DNA of 64,000 nt from Streptomyces sp. CHD11 (GTDB lineage: Bacteria; Actinomycetota; Actinomycetes; Streptomycetales; Streptomycetaceae), in NCBI RefSeq assembly GCF_018638295.1, contig NZ_JABTTS010000025.1:38222-102221 (forward strand). The letters run 5' to 3'. Positions within the stretch are counted from its first letter, which is position 1; every line of letters starts with the position of its first letter. The notes under the pieces are model-generated. The model was not told where the DNA came from. It did not search any database and saw only the letters and a list, made by a program, of their open reading frames with translations. Below, piece after piece: positions 1 through 9,093 of this stretch. The position numbers and the translations under genes were made by a program.

Positions 1-402
1 CGCCTCAAGTACCTCGGACTCCCGGTGAAGGGCGCCGACATCAAGGACGGCAGCGGCCTCGACCGGCGCGACAGACTCACCGCCGACCTGCTCACCGCCC
101 TGCTCGTCAAGGCCGGCGACCCGGCCCGCCCCGAACTGCGCCCCGCCCTCACCGGCCTGCCCGTCGCCGGCTTCACCGGCACCCTGGCCGGCCGGTACGG
201 CGACGGCGCGTCCGGAGTCGTCCGCGCCAAGACCGGAACGCTCACCGGCGTGGACACACTGGCGGGCACCGTCGTCGACAAGGACGGCCGGCTGCTGGCC
301 TTCGCCTTCCTGGCGAACGACACACCCGGCCCCGGCCCGGAGGCGGCCCGCGCCGCCCTCGACAGGGCAGCCACCGCCCTGGCCGCCTGCGGCTGCCGCT
401 GA
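1..402 (+). CDS. dacB: D-alanyl-D-alanine carboxypeptidase / PBP4 family (3' part only)
   Basis: Only the last 133 codons are in the window; the reading frame is open from base 1 and ends at TGA 400-402. Two penicillin-binding-protein signatures are visible: DGSGL near visible residue 18, in the position of the PBP4 SxN region, and AKTGTL near residue 76, the KTG box of the serine peptidase active site. The family (peptidase S13) hydrolyses the terminal D-Ala-D-Ala or cross-links of peptidoglycan outside the membrane. The catalytic SxxK and any signal peptide lie upstream of the window. Family assignment is firm; the exact dacB label is by homology of the C-terminal domain. Confidence 0.85.
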   Translation, partial: RLKYLGLPVKGADIKDGSGLDRRDRLTADLLTALLVKAGDPARPELRPALTGLPVAGFTGTLAGRYGDGASGVVRAKTGTLTGVDTLAGTVVDKDGRLLAFAFLANDTPGPGPEAARAALDRAATALAACGCR

Positions 403-457
403 CCCCGTGCGGGGCGCGGGGCTGTGCCGGCATGCGGCTCCGCCGCGCGGGCGCGAA

Positions 458-512
458 GGGGGTCCGGGGGCGCGGCCCCCAGGGACGGGAACGGGAGGGG
501 ACGGCGGGGGCG
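458..512 (+). repeat. Dispersed intergenic element, copy 1 (hairpin plus purine-rich tail)
   Basis: A short GC hairpin (GGGGGC, loop GCG, GCCCCC at 466-480) is followed by a G-rich tail ending at 512. The same layout recurs at 20030-20075 with a different but self-complementary stem and nearly the same tail. It lies just after the dacB stop, so a terminator role is possible. Confidence 0.55.
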
Positions 513-540
513 AACAAGCGACGCGCACACACCCGCCCGC

Positions 541-620
541 AGCCGCCGCCCCGCAGCAGCCGCCCCGCCCCGCCCCGCAGCCGCCGCCCCGCCCCGCCCC
601 GCAGCCGCCGTCCCGCCCCG
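541..620 (+). repeat. Low-complexity C-rich tandem repeat
   Basis: A degenerate repeat of about 24 bp built from CCGCCCCG and GCAGCCGCC blocks, about three copies. It keeps all three forward frames open, but the translations are Pro/Arg/Ala strings with no protein character. It fills the 299-bp gap between dacB and the metalloprotease gene. Confidence 0.6.
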
Positions 621-701
621 CTGCCCCGACCGGCGCCCCCGGATCACCCCCGCTCCCTCGCCGCCCTGCCTGAAGCCGGGCCACTCACGTACCGTTGACG
701 C

Positions 702-1835
702 ATGACGAGCATCGGTGGTGCTGCCTCTTCCGGGATGGTCGACTGGAATCTCGCGGTCGCGACCGCGACCCGGCTCATGCGGCCGGGCCCCGACGTGAGC
801 CGCGACGAGGCTCGCGCCGTCGTCGCGGAACTGCGCCGGCACGCGAGGTCCGCGGAGGAACACGTCCGGGGCTTCACCGGGCTGGGGACCGAGGAGACCC
901 ACGACACCCCGCTCCTGGTCGTCGACCGCCCCGGCTGGGTCCGGGCCAACGTCGCCGGCTTCCGTGAACTGCTCAAGCCGCTCCTCGACAAGATGCAGGA
1001 ACGCCGCGGCACCGGCCCCGGCAACGTGGTCCTCGGCACCGTCGGCGGCAAGGTCACCGGTGTGGAGCTGGGCATGCTGCTGTCCTTCCTCGCCTCCCGT
1101 GTCCTCGGCCAGTACGAGACCTTCGCCCCCGCCACCCGTGACCTCCCGGCCGGAGCGAACGGCGGCGGCCGGCTGCTGCTGGTCGCCCCCAACATCGTCC
1201 ACGTGGAGCGCGAACTCGACGTCGAACCGCACGACTTCCGTCTGTGGGTGACTCTCCACGAGGAGACCCACCGCACCCAGTTCACCGCGGTGCCCTGGCT
1301 GAGGGACCATCTGCAGGGCGAGATCCAGTCATTCCTGGGAGAGACCGACGTCGACCCCATGACCGTCCTGGAGCGCGTCCGCGAGGCCGCGCAGTCGCTC
1401 GCCGGCGGCCGTCCGGAGGGCGAGGAGGGTGACGACGGACGCTCCTTCGTCGAGGTCGTGCAGACGCCCGCGCAGCGCGAGATCCTCGGCCGGCTCACCG
1501 CCGTGATGTCGCTCCTCGAGGGCCACGCCGACTTCGTGATGGACGGGGTGGGGCCCGAGGTGGTGCCGAGCGTCGCCGAGATCCGCGAGAAGTTCCAGCA
1601 GCGCCGCGCCAAGGGCGCCTCCCGCCTGGACATGGCCCTGCGCAAGCTGCTCGGCCTGGACGCCAAGCTCCGGCAGTACCGCGACGGCGAGCGCTTCGTG
1701 CGGGCCGTCGTCGAGGAGGTCGGCATGGACGGCTTCAACCGGGTGTGGACCTCGCCCAACACGCTTCCCACCAAGGCGGAGATCGCCAAACCGGCGGACT
1801 GGATCACCCGGGTGCACAGCAAACCGGAGGCATGA
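702..1835 (+). CDS. Zinc-dependent metalloprotease family protein (DUF2342-like)
   Basis: A 377-aa cytoplasmic protein with HEETH at residues 186-190, a HEXXH zinc site. It fits the actinobacterial family annotated as coenzyme F420 biosynthesis-associated or DUF2342 zinc metalloprotease, known mainly from genome annotation; its substrate is unknown. No signal peptide or membrane segment is visible. ATG 702 is preceded 6 nt upstream by TACCGT, a -10-like box, and has no Shine-Dalgarno, so a leaderless mRNA is likely. The next gene is tilS on the same strand, 193 bp away. Confidence 0.8.
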   Translation: MTSIGGAASSGMVDWNLAVATATRLMRPGPDVSRDEARAVVAELRRHARSAEEHVRGFTGLGTEETHDTPLLVVDRPGWVRANVAGFRELLKPLLDKMQERRGTGPGNVVLGTVGGKVTGVELGMLLSFLASRVLGQYETFAPATRDLPAGANGGGRLLLVAPNIVHVERELDVEPHDFRLWVTLHEETHRTQFTAVPWLRDHLQGEIQSFLGETDVDPMTVLERVREAAQSLAGGRPEGEEGDDGRSFVEVVQTPAQREILGRLTAVMSLLEGHADFVMDGVGPEVVPSVAEIREKFQQRRAKGASRLDMALRKLLGLDAKLRQYRDGERFVRAVVEEVGMDGFNRVWTSPNTLPTKAEIAKPADWITRVHSKPEA

Positions 1836-2028
1836 GCCCCGCGCTACCGCCGTGCGAACGGTCCGGCCGTCGGCAGACGGACGCCCCTGCAATCACCCTT
1901 CCGAGGGACCGTGGGCTCCGGGCAGGCGTGCAATGCTCGGGGAACGGCCCGGCTCTGTCACCATCTACATACTCTGAGTGACCGAATCCCGGGCTCACCT
2001 CCCGACAACTTCATGAAGGGAACCGGAC

Positions 2029-3102
2029 ATGGGTCCCCATCCTGCGGTCGCGGCGATACGCCTGGCGGTCCGCCGCGTCCTGACCGACATCCTCGACGAC
2101 CACGGCCGAACCCCCGGCCACCCCCCGCGCGAGCCGTCCTCCTCCCCGCTCGTGCTCGTGGCCTGCTCGGGCGGCGCCGACTCCATGGCGCTCGCCTCCG
2201 CCCTCGCCTTCGAAGCCCCCCGGCTCGGCCTGCGCGCCGGCGGCGTGACCGTCGACCACGGCCTCCAGCCGGGCTCCGACCTGCGCGCCGCCGACGTCGT
2301 CGTGCGCCTGCGCGAACTCGGTCTGGACCCCGTCGAGTCCGTCACGGTCACCGTCGGCCGCGCATCGGAAAGGGCGGCGCACGGCGCCTCCTACACGGGT
2401 GGTGGGCGACGGGTGGGACCGGAGGCCGCCGCCCGGGACGCCCGCTACGCCGCCCTGGACTCCGCCGCCGAACAGCACGGCGCCGCCGCCGTCCTGCTCG
2501 GTCACACCCGTGACGACCAGGCCGAAACCGTCCTCCTGGGCCTCGCCCGCGGCTCCGGCACCCGCTCTCTGTCCGGTATGGCGGCGGTCTCGGGGGCCGC
2601 CGGCCGGTACCGGCGCCCCTTCCTCCAGCTCGACCGGCAGACCGCCCGCAAGGCCTGCATGGTCCAGTCCCTCCCGGTCTGGGACGACCCGCACAACGCG
2701 GACCCCGCCTACACCCGTTCCCGGCTCCGCCACGAGGGCCTGCCCGCCCTGGAGAAGGCGCTCGGCAAGGGAGTCGTCGAGGCCCTCGCCCGTACGGCCC
2801 AGCTCTCCCGTGACGACGCCGACGCCCTGGACACCTGGGCGCACCGGGCCGAGGCCGGCGTCCGGGACGCCGACGGCCGCCTGGAGTGCGCCGCGCTCCG
2901 CGCCCTGCCGCCGGCCGTACGCCGCCGTGTGCTGCGCCGCGCCGCCATCGAGGCCGGTGCTCCGGCCGGTTCGCTGTTCGCGCGCCACATCGAGGAGGTC
3001 GACCGGCTGATCACCGGCTGGCGCGGTCAGGGGGACATCAATCTCCCCGGCCGGGTCGTCGCCCGCCGGCAGGGTGGCAGACTGGTGATTCGGCAGGGCT
3101 GA
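2029..3102 (+). CDS. tilS: tRNA(Ile)-lysidine synthase
   Basis: TilS ligates lysine to C34 of the tRNA(Ile) CAU anticodon using ATP, so that it reads AUA. The 357-aa protein has the PP-loop SGGADS near residues 46-51, followed by the N-type ATP pyrophosphatase fold, including HTRDDQAET. The C-terminal part is shorter than in E. coli, as usual in actinobacteria. ATG 2029 has GGGAA 7 nt upstream. The tilS-hpt-ftsH order is a widely conserved bacterial cluster and supports the call. Confidence 0.95.
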   Translation: MGPHPAVAAIRLAVRRVLTDILDDHGRTPGHPPREPSSSPLVLVACSGGADSMALASALAFEAPRLGLRAGGVTVDHGLQPGSDLRAADVVVRLRELGLDPVESVTVTVGRASERAAHGASYTGGGRRVGPEAAARDARYAALDSAAEQHGAAAVLLGHTRDDQAETVLLGLARGSGTRSLSGMAAVSGAAGRYRRPFLQLDRQTARKACMVQSLPVWDDPHNADPAYTRSRLRHEGLPALEKALGKGVVEALARTAQLSRDDADALDTWAHRAEAGVRDADGRLECAALRALPPAVRRRVLRRAAIEAGAPAGSLFARHIEEVDRLITGWRGQGDINLPGRVVARRQGGRLVIRQG

Positions 3103-3173
3103 TTCCGGACCCCCGACCCCTGCGAGTCGCGGGGCGGACCGGACCGGCCGGTGGGACGACCGAAAGTGATGCG

Positions 3174-3728
3174 GTGGACGCGAAAGACATGGGTGCCGAC
3201 CTCGAGAAGGTGCTCATCACCAAGGAAGAGATCGACGCCAAGCTGGCGGAGCTGGCCGCGAAGATCGACGCGGAGTACGCGGGCAAGGACGTGCTGATCG
3301 TCGGTGTGCTCAAGGGCGCGGTGATGGTGATGGCCGACCTCGCGCGGGCCCTGTCCGCTCCGGTCACCATGGACTGGATGGCGGTGTCGTCGTACGGCGC
3401 GGGTACGCAGTCCTCCGGTGTGGTGCGGATCCTCAAGGACCTCGACACCGACATCAAGGGCCGGCACGTCCTGATCGTCGAGGACATCATCGACTCCGGA
3501 CTGACCCTGTCGTGGCTGATCTCCAACCTCGGCTCCCGCGAGCCTGCCTCCCTCAAGGTGTGCACGCTGCTGCGCAAGCCCGAGGCAGCCAAGGTCGCCA
3601 TCGACGTGGCATGGGTCGGCTTCGACATCCCCAACGAGTTCGTCGTCGGTTACGGCCTCGACTACGCCGAGAAGTACCGGAACCTCCCGTTCGTCGGTAC
3701 GCTCGCCCCTCACGTCTACGGCGGCTGA
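3174..3728 (+). CDS. hpt: Hypoxanthine phosphoribosyltransferase
   Basis: Salvages hypoxanthine or guanine with PRPP to IMP or GMP. The PRPP-binding loop reads VEDIIDSGLT, and the C-terminal YAEKYRNLPFVG segment is typical of the family. The GTG at 3174 was chosen because GAAAG lies 7 nt upstream; this gives 184 aa, the normal length. The frame stays open further upstream, but that stretch overlaps tilS and looks non-homologous. An ATG at 3189 is the alternative start. The gene lies 71 bp after tilS and 188 bp before ftsH. Confidence 0.93.
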   Translation: MDAKDMGADLEKVLITKEEIDAKLAELAAKIDAEYAGKDVLIVGVLKGAVMVMADLARALSAPVTMDWMAVSSYGAGTQSSGVVRILKDLDTDIKGRHVLIVEDIIDSGLTLSWLISNLGSREPASLKVCTLLRKPEAAKVAIDVAWVGFDIPNEFVVGYGLDYAEKYRNLPFVGTLAPHVYGG

Positions 3729-3916
3729 ACGCCGGGGCCCGGCCCGTCGTACGGTGATCGGGAACCCCGGCGGGCTCCGCGGCGTTGGAGCATGCGTGGA
3801 CGGGAACGCCGGCTGTCCCCCGCAGCTTCGGGGGGCGAGGCTGGGGTACCGTCCGAAGAACAGTCTTTATCAAACTCACTATGGCAGGAGGGACGGGGCG
3901 GCACCGCTCCGTATGG

Positions 3917-5956
3917 ATGGACGTGAAGCGATACTTCCGTGGGCCGGTCATGTGGATCGTGCTGGCCGTCCTTGCCGTGGTCGTGTTGATGCAGGTCGTC
4001 GGCTCGTCCGGCGGCCACAAGACGGTGGACACCGGCCAGGTCGTCCAGGCGATCAATGAGAACAAGGTCGAGTCGGCCAAGCTGACCACCGGCGACGAGC
4101 AGATCATCAAGGTCGAGCTCAAGGACGGCCAGAAGGTCGAAGACAGCTCGAAGATCCAGGCGAGCTACATCGGCGACCAGGGCGTCACCATCGCCAATAC
4201 GCTGCAGGACAAGTTCCAGAACGATCAGATCCCGGACGGCTACACGGTTTCGCCGTCGAAGCAGAACCCGTTCGTCAGCATTCTGCTGTCGCTTCTGCCG
4301 TTCGTCCTCATCATCGTGGTCTTCCTGTTCCTGATGAACCAGATGCAGGGCGGCGGCTCCCGCGTCATGCAGTTCGGGAAGTCCAAGGCGAAGCTCATCA
4401 CCAAGGACACCCCGAAGACGACGTTCTCCGACGTCGCGGGATCCGAGGAGGCCGTCGAGGAACTCCACGAGATCAAGGAGTTCTTGCAGGAGCCGGCGAA
4501 GTTCCAGGCCGTCGGCGCCAAGATTCCCAAGGGCGTGCTGCTGTACGGCCCGCCCGGTACCGGCAAGACCCTGCTCGCGCGTGCTGTCGCGGGCGAGGCG
4601 GGTGTGCCGTTCTACTCGATCTCCGGTTCCGACTTCGTCGAGATGTTCGTCGGTGTCGGTGCCTCCCGGGTCCGTGACCTGTTCGAGCAGGCCAAGGCCA
4701 ACGCTCCCGCGATCGTCTTCGTCGACGAGATCGACGCGGTCGGCCGCCACCGCGGCGCCGGCCTCGGCGGTGGGCACGACGAGCGTGAGCAGACCCTGAA
4801 CCAGCTGCTCGTCGAGATGGACGGCTTCGACGTCAAGGGCGGCGTGATCCTCATCGCCGCGACGAACCGGCCGGACATCCTCGACCCGGCCCTGCTGCGG
4901 CCCGGCCGCTTCGACCGCCAGATCGCGGTCGACCGTCCGGACATGAACGGCCGGCTGGAGATCCTCAAGGTGCACCAGAAGGGCAAGCCGGTCGCCCCGG
5001 ACGTCGACCTGTCGGCCGTCGCCCGCCGCACCCCCGGCATGACCGGTGCCGACCTGGCCAACGTCCTGAACGAGGCAGCGCTGCTGACCGCGCGCAGCGA
5101 TCAGAAGCTGATCGACAACCACATGCTGGACGAGGCGATCGACCGTGTGGTGGCGGGCCCGCAGAAGCGGACCCGGATCATGTCGGACAAGGAGAAGAAG
5201 ATCACCGCGTACCACGAGGGCGGTCACGCCCTGGTCGCGGCGGCCTCACCGAACTCCGACCCGGTCCACAAGATCACCATCCTGTCCAGAGGCCGCGCCC
5301 TGGGTTACACCATGGTTCTGCCCGACGAGGACAGGTACTCCACCACGCGCAACGAGATGCTGGACCAACTGGCCTACATGCTGGGCGGCCGCGCGGCGGA
5401 GGAGCTCGTCTTCCACGACCCGACCACCGGTGCGGCCAACGACATCGAGAAGGCCACCGGTCTGGCCCGCGCGATGGTCACGCAGTACGGCATGACCGAG
5501 CGGCTCGGCGCGATCAAGTTCGGCGGTGACAACACCGAGCCGTTCGTCGGCCGTGAGATGGGTCACCAGCGGGACTACTCGGAAGAGGTCGCCGCGCTGG
5601 TCGACGAAGAGGTCAAGAAGCTCATCGAGACCGCGCACAACGAGGCCTGGGAGATCCTGGTCGAGAACCGGGACGTTCTCGACAACCTCGTCCTGGCCCT
5701 CCTGGAGCGGGAGACGCTGGGCAAGGAGGAGATCGCCGAGGTCTTCGCGCAGATCGTCAAGCGCCCGCCCAGGCCCGCCTGGACCGGCTCCTCGCACCGT
5801 ACGCCGTCGACCCGTCCGCCGGTCCTCTCCCCCAAGGAGCTGGCCCTGACGAACGGCGCGAACGGCGCGACACCGGCCATCAGCACCGTCAAGAGCACCG
5901 CGGCGGAGCCCGCCCCGGCGCCCGAGCGGACCCCGGAGGAACGCCCCGAGAGCTGA
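3917..5956 (+). CDS. ftsH: ATP-dependent zinc metalloprotease FtsH
   Basis: Membrane-anchored AAA protease that degrades membrane and regulatory proteins. With ATG 3917 the protein has 679 aa. It has a first TM segment at residues 9-28, an extracytoplasmic region, a second TM segment near 115-135, Walker A GPPGTGKT near 211, Walker B VFVDEIDAVG near 267, an arginine finger in RPGRFDR, and zinc site HEGGH near 433. The tail is Pro/Ala rich. The start is uncertain: an in-frame ATG at 3881 adds 12 residues, and neither has a well-placed ribosome site. A strong terminator follows. Confidence 0.95.
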   Translation: MDVKRYFRGPVMWIVLAVLAVVVLMQVVGSSGGHKTVDTGQVVQAINENKVESAKLTTGDEQIIKVELKDGQKVEDSSKIQASYIGDQGVTIANTLQDKFQNDQIPDGYTVSPSKQNPFVSILLSLLPFVLIIVVFLFLMNQMQGGGSRVMQFGKSKAKLITKDTPKTTFSDVAGSEEAVEELHEIKEFLQEPAKFQAVGAKIPKGVLLYGPPGTGKTLLARAVAGEAGVPFYSISGSDFVEMFVGVGASRVRDLFEQAKANAPAIVFVDEIDAVGRHRGAGLGGGHDEREQTLNQLLVEMDGFDVKGGVILIAATNRPDILDPALLRPGRFDRQIAVDRPDMNGRLEILKVHQKGKPVAPDVDLSAVARRTPGMTGADLANVLNEAALLTARSDQKLIDNHMLDEAIDRVVAGPQKRTRIMSDKEKKITAYHEGGHALVAAASPNSDPVHKITILSRGRALGYTMVLPDEDRYSTTRNEMLDQLAYMLGGRAAEELVFHDPTTGAANDIEKATGLARAMVTQYGMTERLGAIKFGGDNTEPFVGREMGHQRDYSEEVAALVDEEVKKLIETAHNEAWEILVENRDVLDNLVLALLERETLGKEEIAEVFAQIVKRPPRPAWTGSSHRTPSTRPPVLSPKELALTNGANGATPAISTVKSTAAEPAPAPERTPEERPES

Positions 5957-5992
5957 CACCGGGCTCAGGGCGCCCCACCGGGCCCGGAATGG

Positions 5993-6035
5993 ATGCCGCG
6001 TCCCCCAGGTTCTAGCCTGAGGGACGCGGCATTTT
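5993..6035 (+). terminator. Rho-independent terminator after ftsH
   Basis: A 12-bp stem (ATGCCGCGTCCC / GGGACGCGGCAT), extended inward by a CAGG/CCTG pairing, is followed by TTTT. It lies 36 bp past the ftsH stop and isolates ftsH from folE. Confidence 0.85.
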
Positions 6036-6098
6036 GCGTAGCCGCGGACGAGGCGCGCGCCCGGGCGCGCGCCTGACGGCACAGGAACGAGGCAATCC

Positions 6099-6704
6099 AT
6101 GACCGACCCCGTGACGCTGGACGGCATACCCCCCGTCGGCGAGTTCGACGAGAAGCGGGCCCGCAACGCCGTGCGCGAACTGCTGATCGCGGTCGGCGAG
6201 GACCCGGACCGGGAGGGCCTCCAGGAGACCCCGGCACGGGTGGCGCGGGCGTACCGGGAGATCTTCGCGGGGCTCTGGCAGAAGCCCGAGGACGTTCTGA
6301 CCACGACGTTCGACCTCGGTCATGACGAGATGGTGCTCGTGAAGGACATCGAGGTGTACTCGACCTGTGAGCACCACCTGGTGCCGTTCCGGGGCGTGGC
6401 GCACGTCGGCTACATCCCGGCCACCAGCGGAAAGATCACCGGACTGTCCAAGCTGGCCCGGCTGGTGGACGTCTATGCCCGCCGCCCGCAGGTGCAGGAG
6501 CGGCTCACCACCCAGATCGCGGACTCCTTGACGGACCTCCTGGAGCCGCGCGGAGTGATCGTCGTTCTGGAGTGCGAGCACATGTGCATGTCGATGCGGG
6601 GCATCCGCAAGCCCGGCGCGAAGACCATCACCTCGGCCGTGCGCGGTCAGCTGCGGGACGCGGCGACCCGCAACGAGGCGATGAGCCTGATCATGGCGCG
6701 CTGA
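6099..6704 (+). CDS. folE: GTP cyclohydrolase I
   Basis: Converts GTP to 7,8-dihydroneopterin triphosphate, the first step of folate synthesis. The 201-aa protein contains the zinc and substrate-binding CEHHLVPF and the later CEHMCMSMRGI motif, both intact, at family-typical positions and length. ATG 6099 follows GAGGCAATCC with a weak ribosome site. The remaining folate genes (folK, folB, folP) lie just downstream on the opposite strand, so the pathway is clustered but split by orientation. Confidence 0.95.
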   Translation: MTDPVTLDGIPPVGEFDEKRARNAVRELLIAVGEDPDREGLQETPARVARAYREIFAGLWQKPEDVLTTTFDLGHDEMVLVKDIEVYSTCEHHLVPFRGVAHVGYIPATSGKITGLSKLARLVDVYARRPQVQERLTTQIADSLTDLLEPRGVIVVLECEHMCMSMRGIRKPGAKTITSAVRGQLRDAATRNEAMSLIMAR

Positions 6705-6770
6705 GGCCGGCGGTCCGTGCGGCGGGCGCCGTTCGTGTGCCCTCCGAGCGGTGGCGCGCGGTGCCGCGCC

Positions 6771-7262
6771 TCAGGCCGCCGGTGCCGTCCCCGGGCCGCC
6801 GCCGTTGTCGTCGTCCTCCGGGAGCTTGCAGACGCGCTCCAGGAAGATGGCCGCCGCTATGACACCGATGCCCGCCAGGACCGAGGCGCCCGCGTAGACG
6901 GCCTGGTCGCGGCGGGCGGGGACGTCCAGGAACTCCAGCAGGAAGACGCCCGTACCGCCGTACATGCCGGCGACCAGGGCCGCGACCAGGGCGCTGGCCT
7001 GTCCGAACACGACCGCGCGGGCCGCCATCAGCGGGTCGACGCCCTTGGCGTCGGGCTGCCGCTCGCGCTGGGCGTCGAGGCGGGCGCGCAGCGAGAGGGC
7101 GGTGGCCGTGAGGATCGCCGCGATCAGGGCGAGGACGATGGGGGCGGCCACGGGGACGCTCGGCAGGCTCCCCAGGGAGTTCCACAGGCGGGCGCCGGCC
7201 CAGGACAGGATCCCGGCGACGACGAAGACGCCGGCCAGCACCCGGATGCGCAGCTCTTTCAC
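6771..7262 (-). CDS. DUF3180 family integral membrane protein
   Basis: A 163-aa protein with four hydrophobic segments near residues 8-27, 36-58, 85-110 and 122-143 and a short acidic cytoplasmic tail. It matches the actinobacterial DUF3180 family, which is consistently located beside folK but has no known function. The start is GTG 7262, with AGGGAC a few bases upstream. It lies 60 bp downstream of folK on the same strand, probably as the last gene of the folate operon, and is convergent with folE. Confidence 0.8.
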   Translation of the reverse strand: MKELRIRVLAGVFVVAGILSWAGARLWNSLGSLPSVPVAAPIVLALIAAILTATALSLRARLDAQRERQPDAKGVDPLMAARAVVFGQASALVAALVAGMYGGTGVFLLEFLDVPARRDQAVYAGASVLAGIGVIAAAIFLERVCKLPEDDDNGGGPGTAPAA

Positions 7263-7322
7263 GGTGTCCCTTCGCGTTCCCCGGACCGGTGCCCCGGAAA
7301 GTGGTCGTGTCGACCTTAACGG

Positions 7323-7934
7323 CTACTCGGGCAGCCGGAGTTCCAGGTCCGCACGGGGCGTGACGCCGTCCCGGGTGACCGCGCCGAGAAGGTCGGCGAC
7401 GGATCCGCGGCCCGGCAGCCGCGCGCCGGGGTCGATGTCGTGCCAGGGGACGAGGACGAAGGCCCGCTCGTGGGCGCGCGGGTGCGGCAGGGTGAGCCAG
7501 GGGTCGTCCGAGTGGAGGTCCGCGTAGGCGACGATGTCCACGTCCAGGGTGCGCGGGCCCCAGCGCTCGTCCCGGACCCGGTGGAAGGCCTCCTCCACCG
7601 CGTGTGCCCGCTCCAGCAGGGAGGACGGGGGCAGGGTGGTCCGCAGGACCGCGACCGCGTTGAAGTACGAGGGCTGGCTGCCGGGCTCGACGCCCCACGG
7701 CTCCGTCTCGTACACGGGTGAGACGGCCTTGACCCGGATGCCCGGGGTGTCCTCCAGGGCGTCGACGGCCCCCTGGAGGGTCTCCAGGCGGTTGCCCAGG
7801 TTGGCGCCCAGGGAGACGACGGCCCGCTTCGGGTTCTGCAGCGTGGTGTCGGCGGCGTCGACCCGCTCGACCACGGAGGCGGGGACGGGCTGGACGGTCG
7901 GGTCGGTGTGGCCCGTGGTGGACGGCCTGGTCAT
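7323..7934 (-). CDS. folK: 2-amino-4-hydroxy-6-hydroxymethyldihydropteridine pyrophosphokinase
   Basis: HPPK transfers pyrophosphate from ATP to hydroxymethyl-dihydropterin in the folate pathway. The SLGANLGNR start motif, PVYETEPWG, and RWGPRTLDVDIV with the Mg-binding DxD are all visible. The protein has 203 aa with an N-terminal extension of about 38 residues before the catalytic domain. ATG 7934 overlaps the folB stop by 4 nt (ATGA), showing translational coupling, and supports this start over the longer open frame. Confidence 0.94.
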   Translation of the reverse strand: MTRPSTTGHTDPTVQPVPASVVERVDAADTTLQNPKRAVVSLGANLGNRLETLQGAVDALEDTPGIRVKAVSPVYETEPWGVEPGSQPSYFNAVAVLRTTLPPSSLLERAHAVEEAFHRVRDERWGPRTLDVDIVAYADLHSDDPWLTLPHPRAHERAFVLVPWHDIDPGARLPGRGSVADLLGAVTRDGVTPRADLELRLPE

Positions 7935-8290
7935 ACGCGGCTCCGGGTGATGGTGACGGTCACGTCGTCGAAGGGCACGGTGATCGGCGCGTCCGGCTTG
8001 TGGACGCACACCTCCACCTCCCGCACCACGTCGTGTTTCAGACAGACCTGGGCGATGTGCTCGGCGAGCGTCTCGATGAGGTTGACGGGCTCGCCCTGGA
8101 CGACGGCCACCACCTCCTCGGCCACGATGCCGTAGTGCACGGTCTTCGTCAGGTCGTCGTCGGCCGCGGCCGGCCGGATGTCCAGGCCGAGAACGAGGTC
8201 CACGATGAAGGTCTGGCCCTCCTCGCGTTCCTTCGGGAACACACCGTGGTGCCCACGGGCCTTGAGGCCGCGCAGCGCGACACGATCCAC
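7931..8290 (-). CDS. folB: Dihydroneopterin aldolase
   Basis: Cleaves dihydroneopterin to hydroxymethyl-dihydropterin and glycolaldehyde. The 119-aa protein shows GHHGVFPKEREEGQ, with the catalytic region, and YGIVAEEV, followed by NLIETLAE and KPDAPI, all typical of FolB. The GTG at 8290 was chosen because AGGAG lies 6 nt upstream; another GTG three codons earlier has no room for a ribosome site. It is coupled to folK by a 4-nt overlap. A strong hairpin lies between it and the upstream NTF2 gene. Confidence 0.93.
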   Translation of the reverse strand: MDRVALRGLKARGHHGVFPKEREEGQTFIVDLVLGLDIRPAAADDDLTKTVHYGIVAEEVVAVVQGEPVNLIETLAEHIAQVCLKHDVVREVEVCVHKPDAPITVPFDDVTVTITRSRV

Positions 8291-8464
8291 ACGAATCACT
8301 CCTGCAGTCGTCGGTCCGGCCGGTCGGTGCCCTGTGCGCGGGTCACACCGGCCTGCACTCGAATCTACCCGTGGCCACCGACGGTACGGGCGCCCCGGGG
8401 GTGTCGCCGCGGTCCGGCGGACGCCGGGCCTCGTCCGTCGTCTGCCCCGGGGAAGGCGCGGGCT

Positions 8465-8501
8465 CACCACGCCGGCGGCGGCCGTGGCCGCCGGCGTGGT
8501 G
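8465..8501 (-). terminator. 15-bp perfect hairpin inside the folate gene run
   Basis: A stem of CACCACGCCGGCGGC and its exact complement with a 7-nt loop, in the 284-bp gap between the NTF2-fold gene and folB. No T tract follows on either strand. It may be a terminator or RNA-stabilising hairpin that separates folP-NTF2 from folB-folK. Confidence 0.55.
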
Positions 8502-8574
8502 ATTCCGGCCACGTCCCCGTCCGGGGGGCCGGGTATGCCCTCGGCCGGTCGGTCGCGCCCGCCGGGCGGGGTGC

Positions 8575-9093
8575 TCACTCCGGGATATCGGGCCCGGGGG
8601 TGTCCTCGTCCTCGCCCTCGTCCTCCTCGGCGAGGACCGGGGAGGCGTGGTGCGACCAGAGTTTCCAGCCGGCCGGGGTGCGCCGGAACACGTTGGTGGC
8701 GACGACGAGCTGGCCCACCAGGGGCCCCAGCTCCTCGCCGTCCTCGGGGGCCGGGCCGCCGCTGAGGATGTTCTCGGTGCAGGTCACCACGGCGGTGTCG
8801 CCGGTGACGGAGACATGCACATCGGTGAGGAAGAACTGGATGTAGTCGGTGTTCGCCATGATCAGGGCGTACGACCTCAGGACCTCGCCGCGTCCGGTGA
8901 GCACCGGCCAGCCGGGGTGGACGCAGGAGACCACCCCGCTGTCCGCCGGATCGTGGTAGGTCTCGTCGATGCCGAGGTCGGCCGGGGTGAGCCAGAGCGA
9001 CGCGACCTCCTCGAAGTCGCCCCTCTCCAGCGCCTCGTAGAAGGCGGTGTTGGCGGCTTCCACCTGCTCGACATCGGTGTGGGGTGCGCTCAC
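8575..9093 (-). CDS. NTF2-fold (nuclear transport factor 2 family) protein
   Basis: A 172-aa protein of the SnoaL/NTF2-like superfamily. It has N-terminal helices with NTAFYEALERGDFEEV, followed by a strand-rich core with TGDTAVVTCTENI and a C-terminal WKLWSHHASPV, then an acidic tail. The family forms a cone-shaped pocket used for binding or catalysis; no specific substrate can be read here. GTG 9093 overlaps the folP stop by 4 nt, so it is translated with folP, and its position in the fol run is conserved in Streptomyces. A direct role in folate synthesis is only inference. Confidence 0.82.
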   Translation of the reverse strand: MSAPHTDVEQVEAANTAFYEALERGDFEEVASLWLTPADLGIDETYHDPADSGVVSCVHPGWPVLTGRGEVLRSYALIMANTDYIQFFLTDVHVSVTGDTAVVTCTENILSGGPAPEDGEELGPLVGQLVVATNVFRRTPAGWKLWSHHASPVLAEEDEGEDEDTPGPDIPE

